NCBI GenBank assembly: GCA_964397545.1
Contig: CAYNIW010000013.1
Span: forward strand, 1 to 60,748
Direction: 5' to 3'
DNA: 60,748 bases
Source of the DNA: JAFGIG01 sp964397545
GTDB taxonomy: Bacteria > SDB-A
Notes under the pieces: model-generated
What the model was told of the DNA's origin: nothing
Seen by the model: only the letters and a program-made list of their open reading frames with translations
The model's database searches: none
Shown: positions 51,694-60,183 of the stretch, one piece after another
How positions within the stretch are numbered: the stretch's first letter is position 1
Layout: each line of letters begins with the position of its first letter
Made by a program: the position numbers and the translations under genes

Positions 51694-53946
51694 ATGCAAG
51701 AAGAGCAATCATTAAAAAATACCATTTCCTCGAGAGATATTGACTATATTCTCACGGAATCGGGAGCAAAACGCTCCGCCGTGCTGAACCTGATAGATTT
51801 GTTTGATGCGTCCATGACAGTTCCTTTCATTTCCCGATACAGAAAGGAAATGATACACAGCGCCGATGAGACAGTAGTCCAGAAAGTCAAAGACCTTTGT
51901 GACTATGTTTCCGAACTGAATTCCAGAAAAAAAACCATTGTCACGACCATTTCCGAACAGGGCGCTCTGACAGATATACTCCAAAAAAAGATAGAAGACA
52001 CATATATCAAAAGCGAATTGGAAGACATCTACCTCCCCTACAAACCGAAAAGAAAGACCAAAGCTTCAGTCGCTAAAGCCAAAGGTCTTCTCGGACTTGC
52101 CGAAGAAATAATTGATTCTGAGATTCAAGGCGATGTTGTTTTCCTTTCCGAGAAATACATAAAAGCAAATAAATTAACCCTGAGCGCTGAAGAAGCTCTT
52201 GAAGGCGCGGGACATATTATTGCTGAAAAATTCTCTGAAAATTCAGAAGTCAGAAAAAGAGCGCGTGATTTTTTAAGAGAGAACGGGATGATTATCGTCT
52301 CTGCGGCCGAAGGATGGGCTGAAAAGAGAACGAAATTCGAAAAATACTATAATTTCACGGAGAAAATTAAATACATCCCTTCTCACAGGTATCTTGCGAT
52401 AACTCGGGGCGAGAGAGAAAAAGTCCTTAAAACAGCAATCACTGCTGTCAAGGATTCCTATTCATCCCTTGTTTCAGAACTGCTGTTCAGCGCCGGTCAT
52501 CTGCGAGCTGAATTTCTCAACAGTATCCTCGAAGACTCGCTCAAAAGGCTCATTATTCCTTCAATAGAACTCGATATAAGGCTTGAATTGAAGAAAAAAT
52601 CCGATCTTGAAGCTGTCGAAATATTCTCAAAAAACCTCGAAAGCCTTCTCCTTTCTCCGCCAGCCGGGCAAATGAAAGTAATGGCAGTTGATCCCGGATA
52701 CAGGACGGGCTGTAAAACAGTAGTTCTCGACGAAACTGGGAATTTGGTAGAAGATTTTGTTTTTTTCGCGGTCGGCTCTGACAAAGTATTGTCAGACTCA
52801 TTCAAGAGGCTGTCAAAAACAGTCCAAAAACACACCGTCCGTTCCGTGGTCATAGGCAATGGAACCGCATCTCGGGAGACCGAAGGCATTGTTAAAAAAG
52901 CTCTGGAAGGCTTCGATATACCGGTGATTGTGATTAGCGAAGCCGGAGCCTCGGTCTATTCAGCTTCAAAAACAGGAAGAGAGGAATTCCCTGACAAAGA
53001 TCTCACTGTCCGAGGCGCTGTGTCAATAGGCAGGCGTTTTCAGGACCCTCTTTCAGAACTTGTGAAAATTGATCCAAAAGCTATAGGAGTAGGCCAGTAT
53101 CAGCATGATGTGTCTCAAACACTTCTCAAAAACAAGCTCGATTCAGTTGTCGTTTCCGTGGTCAACAGAGTCGGAGTTGATTTGAATACAGCTTCATACC
53201 ATCTTTTGAAATATGTTTCGGGAATTGGAGAAACTCTGGCGAAAAACATAGTCAGCCACAGAAAAGACAACGGAGCTTTTAAGACCAGAGATCAGCTCTT
53301 AGAGGTCCGCATGTATGGAGAGAAAGCCTTTCAGCAGAGCGCGGGTTTTTTGCGCATAAAGAACGGAAAGGAACCTCTCGATGCTACGGGAATTCACCCA
53401 GAATCTTATTTTATAGTCAAAAATATCGCCAAAGATTTAAGTAAAACCGTCCCCGATTTGATATCCGACGAAAAAGCCGTCGCTTCCGTTAAACCTGAAA
53501 AATTCATAACAGACACATTCGGACTCCCCACAATTCTCGACATTATTACCGAGCTAAAAAATCCGGGGAGAGATCCTCGAAAAGATTTCCAAATGTTTCT
53601 TTTCAACGAAGGCGTGACTGACATCTCCGATGTTAAACCCCAGATGGTCCTACAGGGAGTCGTAACAAACGTGACTAATTTCGGGATTTTTGTGGATATC
53701 GGGGTTCACATAGACGGGCTTGTCCACATATCCGAACTTTCAGCCTCGTTTGTTTCAAAACCCGAAGAATTCATATCGGTAGGGGCAAAAATAAACGTCA
53801 AAGTCCTCACAGTTGATCAGGAACTCAAGCGTATTAATTTGAGCATGAAAGCTCTGGAAAAGAAAAACTCAAAAAAGAGAAAAAAGAAAAAGAAATCGCT
53901 TGCCGAGTCGGTCGAACAGCTAAAGAAAAAATGGGGTTCGCGCTGA
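51694..53946 (+). CDS. tex: Transcription accessory protein Tex
   Basis: A 750-residue Tex protein, an RNA-binding factor homologous to the core of eukaryotic Spt6. In order: helical Tex N domain (about 1-195), central region with PFISRYRKEM and LEDIYLPYKPKRKTKA, YqgF/RNase H-like domain (DPGYRTGCKTVVLD, about 331-344), helix-hairpin-helix domain (VGVDLNTASYHLLKYVSGIG) and a C-terminal S1 domain (GVVTNVTNFGIFVDIGVHI, about 650-720). The very C-terminus is lysine-rich. Length and order are normal. It is transcribed alone from a strong promoter. Confidence 0.95.
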   Translation: MQEEQSLKNTISSRDIDYILTESGAKRSAVLNLIDLFDASMTVPFISRYRKEMIHSADETVVQKVKDLCDYVSELNSRKKTIVTTISEQGALTDILQKKIEDTYIKSELEDIYLPYKPKRKTKASVAKAKGLLGLAEEIIDSEIQGDVVFLSEKYIKANKLTLSAEEALEGAGHIIAEKFSENSEVRKRARDFLRENGMIIVSAAEGWAEKRTKFEKYYNFTEKIKYIPSHRYLAITRGEREKVLKTAITAVKDSYSSLVSELLFSAGHLRAEFLNSILEDSLKRLIIPSIELDIRLELKKKSDLEAVEIFSKNLESLLLSPPAGQMKVMAVDPGYRTGCKTVVLDETGNLVEDFVFFAVGSDKVLSDSFKRLSKTVQKHTVRSVVIGNGTASRETEGIVKKALEGFDIPVIVISEAGASVYSASKTGREEFPDKDLTVRGAVSIGRRFQDPLSELVKIDPKAIGVGQYQHDVSQTLLKNKLDSVVVSVVNRVGVDLNTASYHLLKYVSGIGETLAKNIVSHRKDNGAFKTRDQLLEVRMYGEKAFQQSAGFLRIKNGKEPLDATGIHPESYFIVKNIAKDLSKTVPDLISDEKAVASVKPEKFITDTFGLPTILDIITELKNPGRDPRKDFQMFLFNEGVTDISDVKPQMVLQGVVTNVTNFGIFVDIGVHIDGLVHISELSASFVSKPEEFISVGAKINVKVLTVDQELKRINLSMKALEKKNSKKRKKKKKSLAESVEQLKKKWGSR

Positions 53947-53973
53947 CGGCAAAGCGATTATATAAACAAGGCT

Positions 53974-54744
53974 TTACTGTTCTTTGTCTATTCTATTGTT
54001 TTTAACCTGATAGGCGACATTCAGCAAATCTCTGTATAGAAACGCTTCGTTTTTGAGCGAAATATTGGTCATATTGAAAGCCGAAAAATCCAAGGCTGTC
54101 TTGCCCATATCAAAGATCTGATCAACTATTGAATCAGGAAAAGAAGTTGTGTCATACATTATTGTCAAAGCGGCGTTTTCTCCCGCGTCGAGCAAAGCCA
54201 GCATGGCCAGTCCGGAATCTTCTATAAAAAAATCATTTAGTATGGGAAAAATTATTGAAACTGAGTTTACAGGATCAACCATATCGGTAAAGCTCAATGT
54301 GGCGATCAAGTGGACAATTTTAGGAGAGCTGACTTCCCCGCTGAAAACTTTTTGCCATTTTTCAGCCGCGGCTTGGTATTGGATCTGAAGGGCAAAAGCA
54401 TATCCCTCCAATGTTGTTATCAAACCTCTGTAAAGAGTGTCCTGAGCAGATGTTTTGGAAAGTCTTTCCATGGACTGACCGATGCTCATGAGAACTTCCT
54501 GTGTGTTTTCACCGTAATTCAGAGCTTCGTATGAGTTCATTGCCTGGTGAATCTGATCCTGAGTCTTCAGACCCATGCTTTTCCTTCCGAACAGATTCGC
54601 CAGCAGAATTATAAGTGATATAACAGCGACAACGCCTATTGCCACGTGGTAAGGATATTTTTTTATCAGAAGGACGCCTTTTTTCACATATTTAATAAAA
54701 GCGTCATCGTGACCTATTTCCTGATGAGGAAGATTTTTTGTCAT
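53974..54744 (-). CDS. Membrane-anchored protein, TPR/YfgM-like
   Basis: A 256-residue protein with a cytoplasmic N-terminus of about 30 residues, one membrane helix (about 34-50, VAIGVVAVISLIILLANLF) and a helical outer domain. The layout (anchor followed by TPR-like helices, for example YRGLITTLEGYAFALQIQYQAAAEKW) resembles YfgM, which assists outer-membrane protein assembly. The repeats are weak, so this is tentative. It follows tRNA-Arg by 25 bases on the same strand and has AAGGAGAAG upstream. It converges on tex. Confidence 0.6.
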   Translation of the reverse strand: MTKNLPHQEIGHDDAFIKYVKKGVLLIKKYPYHVAIGVVAVISLIILLANLFGRKSMGLKTQDQIHQAMNSYEALNYGENTQEVLMSIGQSMERLSKTSAQDTLYRGLITTLEGYAFALQIQYQAAAEKWQKVFSGEVSSPKIVHLIATLSFTDMVDPVNSVSIIFPILNDFFIEDSGLAMLALLDAGENAALTIMYDTTSFPDSIVDQIFDMGKTALDFSAFNMTNISLKNEAFLYRDLLNVAYQVKNNRIDKEQ

Positions 54745-54769
54745 TTCTTCTCCTTTAAGATAAACTTAC

Positions 54770-54842
54770 CGCCCCCGACAAGATTCGAACTTGTGGCCCC
54801 CGGTTTAGGAAACCGATGCTCTATCCACTGAGCTACGAGGGC
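54770..54842 (-). tRNA. tRNA-Arg (anticodon CCT)
   Basis: Read on the minus strand, GCCCTCG pairs with CGGGGGC to form the acceptor, including one G-U pair. The D arm is GCTCAGTGGATAGAGC. The anticodon stem TCGGT/ACCGG encloses TTCCTAA, giving anticodon CCT, which reads AGG. The T arm has the loop TTCGAAT. The discriminator is G and CCA is not encoded. Confidence 0.95.
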
Positions 54843-54856
54843 GTATTCAATATCAA

Positions 54857-54899
54857 TGCGCTAATTTTAAGCGCAAACAAAATCCAAAAAAAGGATTTT
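54857..54899. terminator. Two small stem-loops between PQQ gene and tRNA-Arg
   Basis: TGCGCT/AGCGCA (54857-54862 and 54870-54875) and AAAATCC/GGATTTT (54879-54885 and 54893-54899) form two short hairpins. The second has a T-rich strand on both sides and could weakly terminate the minus-strand PQQ transcript before the tRNA. Support is only structural. Confidence 0.35.
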
Positions 54900-54962
54900 C
54901 CGACATAATCTCTATAAAATCAAGTCTAAATAGAAAGAGCCGCTTCTGCCTGATCTCCCCCA

Positions 54963-56027
54963 TTACTCTATTTTGACAGCGTAAAAATAATTGTCATAAC
55001 TTCCGAAATAAACAGCTCCTTCAAAGATGACAGGGCTCGAAGTTATCTTGCCTCCTGTTTTGATATCCCAAACAATTTCGCCGCTTTCTTCGTCAAGCGC
55101 GTAAAGGCTGTGGTCATGACTGCCGAATATCACAAGTTCTTCCTCTGTAATCGGACGAGTCTCGATTGAGCTTCCTGTTTTGTGCTTCCACAATTCAGAT
55201 CCCGAGAAAACATCAAGAGCATAAAGGCAGTCGTCATGACTTCCGAAAAATATCTTTCCACGGGAGATCACCGGAGTTGACTCTACTGCCCGTCCTGTTT
55301 TGAATCTCCATTTTTCCTGACCTGTGCCTATGTCTATTGCGTAAAGACAACCGTCTGCACTGCCCTGAAAAACCGTTTCCTCGAAAACCGCCGGAGCGCA
55401 GTAGATGTCGCCGCCTGTCTTAAACTTCCATTTCAATGCTCCTGTCGCCTCATCCAACGCGTAAAGACAGCTGTCCCAGCTCCCTATAAAAACATTTCCC
55501 CCGTAGCAGAAGGGAGCGGATTCTATCCAGCTTCCGGTTTCAAATTTCCAGATTTCGTATCCTGTATTTAAGTCCAAAGCGCGTAGATAACTGTCATAGC
55601 TTCCGAAAAAAACTTTTCCGCCCGATACAATAGGACTCGACTCAACTGATCCTCCCGATTGAAACCTCCATTTTTCAGTCCCGGTGGCGGCGTCAACGGC
55701 ATATATAAAATGATCCATACCCGCGAAAATTACGATCCCGTCATACACTGCCGGTTCGGTTGTTATCCATCCCCCTGCTTTGAATTTCCATATCTCCCTG
55801 CCTGAATAAGCGTTAAGGGCGTATAAGTATCTGTCGTTGCTTCCGAAATAGACAACACCGCCGGAAATAGCGGGGCCGGAAACTATAATGTCTCCTGTTT
55901 TATACTTCCAGAGAAGATTGTCCGGATCCGGAATTTCTGAAAACGCTCCCTCTTCGCTTTCTTGTTTATTTCCGCAGGAACAGACAAGTAAAAAAATGAC
56001 GATGATTCCAAAAAGGGATAATTTCAT
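54963..56027 (-). CDS. PQQ-type eight-bladed beta-propeller lipoprotein
   Basis: A 354-residue envelope lipoprotein: the N-terminal hydrophobic stretch ends in LVCSCG, a lipobox-like site. After a short linker come eight repeats of almost exactly 40 residues (blades 2-7 are 40 each). Each follows W[KR]FKTG-x-I-E-S-x-P-x-V-x-x-G-x-V-x-F-G-S-x-D-x-x-L-Y-A-L-D-x-x-T-G. They form a beta-propeller of the PQQ/BamB type. BamB-like proteins support barrel assembly, but the even repeats suit a general binding platform. The start is ATG 56027 behind GGAGGAGA; an ATG 11 codons upstream is rejected. Confidence 0.85.
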   Translation of the reverse strand: MKLSLFGIIVIFLLVCSCGNKQESEEGAFSEIPDPDNLLWKYKTGDIIVSGPAISGGVVYFGSNDRYLYALNAYSGREIWKFKAGGWITTEPAVYDGIVIFAGMDHFIYAVDAATGTEKWRFQSGGSVESSPIVSGGKVFFGSYDSYLRALDLNTGYEIWKFETGSWIESAPFCYGGNVFIGSWDSCLYALDEATGALKWKFKTGGDIYCAPAVFEETVFQGSADGCLYAIDIGTGQEKWRFKTGRAVESTPVISRGKIFFGSHDDCLYALDVFSGSELWKHKTGSSIETRPITEEELVIFGSHDHSLYALDEESGEIVWDIKTGGKITSSPVIFEGAVYFGSYDNYFYAVKIE

Positions 56028-56287
56028 GCCTTTCTCCTCCGTTTTCTTTAATTCTATCATTTATTTCCCATAAGAAAAGACAGGAATTTTGAGAATTGCC
56101 GGTAAAAGCACCCACAGTTCAGTCACTACACCTGATACTCCTCGCCTTTTGTTGACGGCAAATTTCGGATATTCAGGAAAAAGAAGTTTTGAATATTTTT
56201 TTAACCTGCCTGATATGGAAATAAACAGAAGTTTGAAAATATTGAGAAACAGTGTATTTGTCTAACCGTGAATTTGATGGCGTGATA

Positions 56288-58750
56288 TTATTCAATTATT
56301 GAAATTTTACCACTGAATATATTCATATTTGATTTTACCACATAAAAATAAATGCCTGGTCCTATGCGGAGACCTCTATTGTCGGTCAGATTCCATGTGA
56401 TATTATGAGTCCCTCTTGCCAGATTTTTGATAACTCGGGTGTAAATTATCCTTCCCGAAATATCCAATATTGAAAATTCGATGCTTAAAATATTGTTGAG
56501 TTCAATTTCAAATTTTAATTGTTCGGTAAAAATATTTAAAGAAACAAATCTTAATTCATTTTGGCATATATCTGAAGGATGAGTTTCTTCTATTGAAACA
56601 GCGCTAAGCTTGTTTTTCATAATTGAAACACCGTTATCACCGCAAAAGACAACATCGAAATCGCCATCGTTGTCAAAATCCTGAATTGTGAAAAATGCAG
56701 GATCTATACATGTTCCGAAATTGAAAATCTCCTTGAAATAAAAATCGCTTTCGTTCCTGTAAAATGAAATATTGTCTCCGCCACAAATTTCAGTGTTTAA
56801 GGTAATAATATCTTTGTTGCCGTCTAAATCAAAATCTTCAATTTTTATGCTGATAGGGCAAATTCCTAAATTAGATGACGTAATATTATAAAAGGTCCCG
56901 TTTTTGTTATTTCTAAATATTGTTATTCCATCTTTATAGATGTGAGATACAGCAATATCCATATAACCATCATTGTCAAAATCTCCGTGATCAATATCAG
57001 TGCACCAATTCCCCAAAAAATATACTTGCGTTTCACAAAATACTCCGAAACCATTGTTTTCTAATATGCTTATGCCCCTGCCGTAATAATTTGAAAGAAT
57101 AATATCGATATCTCCGTCATTCTCTATATCAAATAGTGTTGTTGAGTTAGGGTAATTTCCTGCATTGAACAATACTGAATCGGAAAATAATCCATTCCCC
57201 GCGTTAAAGAATATATAAACCTCGTCATTATATCCGCTGGTTATCACTGGATCTAAATATCCATTATTGTCAAAATCCGCAGAATTAACCGAAGTTGGTT
57301 CAATTCCTGTGTAATGACTGCTGAAAAATGAAAAGGAGTTGTTTCCGGAATTCAATAATATCGTCATGCTGTCTTTCATATTGCTGAGGAGCAGAAGGTC
57401 TTCGAATTCGTCATTGTTAAGATCGCAGGAGTATATATAATCTGAGAACTTACCAACCGGAAATTTATCTGATGAGATAAAAGAATCGTGCCCGACATTG
57501 TTCAGGATAATGACAAAGTTTTGATAGAAATCTGCTGCAGCAATATCGTAATCCCCGTCATTGTCAAAATCGGCAGATGTTATTGTATGGATATTAGAAT
57601 TTTCGCAAACTTGATGCGGTGTCATATAATTAGAATTACCTGTATTGAAAAAAACCGAGATGCTTCTTGAATAAGCATTAGTTATTAATATATCTCTTTC
57701 GCCATCATTATTTAAATCGGCGATTTGGATTTTCGGATTCAATGAACTGCCAGAATAATATTCACTTAAAAAGCTGAAATTGCATTGCCCTTCATTAATG
57801 TATATTTGTAAAAATTCGTATGGATTTGATTTTGAAACAATCAAATCAGTTAATCCGTCTGAATTGACATCTGTGCCTTGGATTCCCTGAATTACAAGAT
57901 CATTTATTGGCACGATGTAGTTTGGATCCAATTGCCCGTTTCCATAATTAAGAAAAATCATGGGGTAACCAGCCGGCATACCATGTATTGCTATGTCTTT
58001 AAAACCATCATTGTTGAAATCTTCGGCAATAATGTTTTCAATGAAACCGTTTATGGGAATGTAGGAAACTGAATACGTATTGTTATTATTATATATTATA
58101 GCCAACGAATTTCCGGTTTTGCTTGTTGCAACAATATCCTGATCAGAGTCATTGTCAATGTCAACTGGAACTAACCCAATGGAATTTTGATTGAGAAAAA
58201 CACTGTCTCTTATAAAATTCCCTGAACCATCGTTGTAAAATATAAATAAATATTGACCTTCAGATGTCGCTATCAAATCCAGATAATCATCTGAGTTCAT
58301 ATCTGCTGTAGTTACATCCCATGTGTGGTAATGTATCGGATAATTAACGGAAGAAGAAAATGTGGCATTTCCTAAATTGAAAAGAACAGACAGATCTTTT
58401 GAAAAATAATTAGCTGTGGCAACATCGGCAAAACCATCGGCATTGAAATCGCCTACGCATAATGAAAACGATTGTTCATGTGTGTAATAGTTTACTGGGT
58501 CATAAAATGACCCATCCCCTTTGTTGATAAATACTGAAATACTGTCCTTGCTTGCACTATCTGAACCTTCGCTACTTACAACTAAATCAAGGTGCCCATC
58601 ATTATTCAAATCTTCAACACAAATATCCATTGGATATCTGTATATCGGATAATCAATGCGGGAATTAAAGATATAATGATCAGGTAATACTGCAGATAGA
58701 AGGTTTGAAGCTAATAATGGCAATAATGCAAATAGTATTTTTTTAAGCAT
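56288..58750 (-). CDS. Secreted FG-GAP/VCBS repeat protein with sorting tail
   Basis: An 820-residue exported protein with a signal peptide (about 1-19). I count fourteen Asp-rich loops of the form DLNNDGHLD, DFNADGFAD, DFDNDGDYD and similar. They lie about 45-60 residues apart, as in integrin-type FG-GAP or VCBS repeats that bind calcium and fold as a propeller. The C-terminus is a FlgD-like sorting domain (FSILDISGRIIYTR to GPGIYFYVVK). The codons look richer in A and T than in neighbouring genes, which may mean recent acquisition. Function is unknown; adhesion or surface binding is typical for the family. Confidence 0.85.
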   Translation of the reverse strand: MLKKILFALLPLLASNLLSAVLPDHYIFNSRIDYPIYRYPMDICVEDLNNDGHLDLVVSSEGSDSASKDSISVFINKGDGSFYDPVNYYTHEQSFSLCVGDFNADGFADVATANYFSKDLSVLFNLGNATFSSSVNYPIHYHTWDVTTADMNSDDYLDLIATSEGQYLFIFYNDGSGNFIRDSVFLNQNSIGLVPVDIDNDSDQDIVATSKTGNSLAIIYNNNNTYSVSYIPINGFIENIIAEDFNNDGFKDIAIHGMPAGYPMIFLNYGNGQLDPNYIVPINDLVIQGIQGTDVNSDGLTDLIVSKSNPYEFLQIYINEGQCNFSFLSEYYSGSSLNPKIQIADLNNDGERDILITNAYSRSISVFFNTGNSNYMTPHQVCENSNIHTITSADFDNDGDYDIAAADFYQNFVIILNNVGHDSFISSDKFPVGKFSDYIYSCDLNNDEFEDLLLLSNMKDSMTILLNSGNNSFSFFSSHYTGIEPTSVNSADFDNNGYLDPVITSGYNDEVYIFFNAGNGLFSDSVLFNAGNYPNSTTLFDIENDGDIDIILSNYYGRGISILENNGFGVFCETQVYFLGNWCTDIDHGDFDNDGYMDIAVSHIYKDGITIFRNNKNGTFYNITSSNLGICPISIKIEDFDLDGNKDIITLNTEICGGDNISFYRNESDFYFKEIFNFGTCIDPAFFTIQDFDNDGDFDVVFCGDNGVSIMKNKLSAVSIEETHPSDICQNELRFVSLNIFTEQLKFEIELNNILSIEFSILDISGRIIYTRVIKNLARGTHNITWNLTDNRGLRIGPGIYFYVVKSNMNIFSGKISIIE

Positions 58751-58770
58751 TTTTCCCTTTATGATACTAT

Positions 58771-58799
58771 ACTAATCTTCTAAATCTTTCTTGTCAATC
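58771..58799 (-). promoter_or_regulatory. Promoter of the FG-GAP gene
   Basis: On the minus strand a perfect TTGACA (complement of 58794-58799) and TAGTAT (complement of 58771-58776) are 17 bases apart. The start would lie near 58764, with AAAGGGA before the ATG at 58750. Confidence 0.65.
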
Positions 58800-58846
58800 T
58801 GCATATATTTTTAAGAGAATAACTGTTGTTACAATTATTTCTGTCA

Positions 58847-59020
58847 AGCGGCATATAAGTTTTCGGGCTGCAGCGGCATATAANNNNNNNNNNNNNNNNN
58901 NNNNNNNNNNNNNNNNNNNNNNNNNNNNNNNNNNNNNNNNNNNNNNNNNNNNNNNNNNNNNNNNNNNNNNNNNNNNNNNNNNNAGCGGCATATAAGTTTT
59001 CGGGCTGCAGCGGCATATAA
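58847..59020. repeat. 25-bp tandem repeat array interrupted by a scaffold gap
   Basis: A 25-base unit starts at 58847 (AGCGGCATATAAG ... CGGGCTGC). It is followed by the first 12 bases of a second copy that runs into 100 Ns (58884-58983). After the gap one full unit (58984-59008) and 12 more bases (59009-59020) appear. A degenerate copy is seen near 58794-58812. The true copy number is hidden by the gap. Reading frames that cross the Ns are not real genes. Confidence 0.85.
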
Positions 59021-59057
59021 CTTTACGAGTTTGATAAGAAAAAATATCAACCACGAA
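59009..59057 (+). repeat. Direct repeat, left copy
   Basis: This stretch (AGCGGCATATAACTTTACG then a TTGATAAGAAAA segment) is closely matched at 60692-60743. The two copies are about 85% identical by eye and enclose the toxin-antitoxin genes. Confidence 0.7.
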
Positions 59058-59280
59058 TGAACACAAAAATAAAGAAGCCTTAACCGCGAATAAACGCGAA
59101 AATAAAGAATAAAAAATAAAAAGGCATTTAACCGCGAATGAACGCGAAAATAAAGACTAAGAAATATAAAGGCATTTAACCGTTCATGAACACGAAAGAT
59201 AAGAAAGAAGAAAAAAAGAATATTAACCGCGAATTGACGCGAATTGACACGAAAAAGAAGAAAAAATATCCACCCCGAAT
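59040..59280. repeat. Degenerate 48-bp tandem repeat (AACCGCGAAT core)
   Basis: Units begin near 59050, 59083, 59131, 59179 and 59226, at about 48-base spacing. Each opens with AACCGCGAATGAACGCGAA or a variant, and the end is an A-rich stretch, often followed by GGCATTT. No reading frame is supported here. The family recurs at window base 1 in reverse and, in part, at the far end. Bases 59281-59460 are AT-rich with nothing further recognised. Confidence 0.8.
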
Positions 59281-59461
59281 AATAAATGAGTATATTTATT
59301 CTCAATAAATGTAATCATTTTTTATTCTAGAAGAACGCGAATGGTCGGACCAATTTATTCGGGAATTACTTTTGTAATAATTAATTGCGTTCAACAATAT
59401 GTTAAATATATTGTTTTGAGAGTTTAATGTTAAAGAAAGTGATTATTCTAACAAATTAATC

Positions 59462-59490
59462 TTGTTAAATGATAGCGTATATGCTATCAT
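59462..59490 (+). promoter_or_regulatory. Promoter and palindromic operator of hicAB
   Basis: TTGTTA (59462-59467) and TATCAT (59485-59490) are 17 bases apart. Within them lies a near-perfect palindrome: ATGATAGC (59469-59476), a 6-base centre and GCTATCAT (59483-59490). A repressor bound here would cover the promoter. This fits autoregulation by the HicB ribbon-helix-helix domain. The GTG start is six bases after the -10 box, giving a leaderless transcript. Confidence 0.65.
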
Positions 59491-59496
59491 TGCCAT

Positions 59497-59733
59497 GTGA
59501 AAAAACATGCATTATCAAATCCTCAAAATGTCCTTTTCGTTGATTTGGTAAAAATTTGTATTAAGAATTTCGGAAAGCCTAGGATAAAAGGAAGTCATCA
59601 TATTTTCAAAACACCATGGAAAGGCGATCCAAGAATAAACCTGCAGAAAGACGGTAAAATGGCTAAACCATACCAAGTAAAACTTGTAATAAAAGCTTTG
59701 GAAAAATTGGAGGCAAAGAATGAAAACGCGTGA
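59497..59733 (+). CDS. hicA: HicA-family toxin (mRNA interferase)
   Basis: A 78-residue HicA-like protein; HicA toxins cut mRNA. The core motif GSHHIF (residues 32-37) contains the catalytic histidine, and the C-terminal KPYQVKLVIKALEKLE fits the double-stranded-RNA-binding-like fold. The start is GTG 59497, with no SD, at the predicted transcript start. The antitoxin gene overlaps by 14 bases. HicA normally comes first, as here. Confidence 0.82.
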   Translation: MKKHALSNPQNVLFVDLVKICIKNFGKPRIKGSHHIFKTPWKGDPRINLQKDGKMAKPYQVKLVIKALEKLEAKNENA

Positions 59734-60052
59734 ACTTATGGAAAAATATACTTACAGAGTGGAATGGTCTGAAGAAGACGGAGTTCATATCGCCAGGTGT
59801 CTTGAATTTTCGTCTTTATTGGCTCACGGGAACACAATAGAAAGCGCATTAAAAGAGATAAAAAAAGTTGTCAAAGAATCCATTGAATGGATGAAAGAGA
59901 ACAACGAGGAACTGCCCACGCCTTTTGGTGTAAAAAAATTCAAAGGTAATTTGACCTTACGTGTCCCAGCGGAAATTCACAGAAAATTGGCTATTAAATC
60001 AGCGGAAGAAGGAGTCTCCGTAAATCAGTATATCCTCTCAAAGATTACTTAA
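59720..60052 (+). CDS. hicB: HicB-family antitoxin
   Basis: A 110-residue HicB-like antitoxin. Residues 9-75 form the partial RNase H-like fold (YRVEWSEEDGVHIARCLEF, then SLLAHGNTIESALKEI). Residues 78-110 form a ribbon-helix-helix DNA-binding segment (LTLRVPAEIHRKLAIKSAEE, then SVNQYI). It neutralises HicA and represses its own operon through the upstream palindrome. GGAGG precedes the ATG, and its start overlaps hicA by 14 bases. Confidence 0.85.
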   Translation: MKTRELMEKYTYRVEWSEEDGVHIARCLEFSSLLAHGNTIESALKEIKKVVKESIEWMKENNEELPTPFGVKKFKGNLTLRVPAEIHRKLAIKSAEEGVSVNQYILSKIT

Positions 60053-60183
60053 TGCGGAATCATTAAGTATAAAAGATAAGATTTCCACCTCGAATACAAT
60101 AACAACTTGTTAGATTTTCTGGAAGAAATCTTGGGTGTAAAATTACTTCTTTAATATTAAAATATTTAATGTTATAAATATTC

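Noticed and set aside
56089..56265. Short plus-strand reading frame (about 58 residues) between the PQQ and FG-GAP genes
   Set aside because: It starts at TTG without an SD or promoter and has no recognised family. A fragment of an old gene is possible but not supported. The rest of 56061-56287 shows nothing.
59040..59280. CRISPR array
   Set aside because: Units are degenerate and A-rich with no unique spacers of constant length, and there are no cas genes.
58780..59305. Minus-strand reading frames crossing the N gap
   Set aside because: They translate through 100 undefined bases and tandem repeats; no protein family or RBS supports them.
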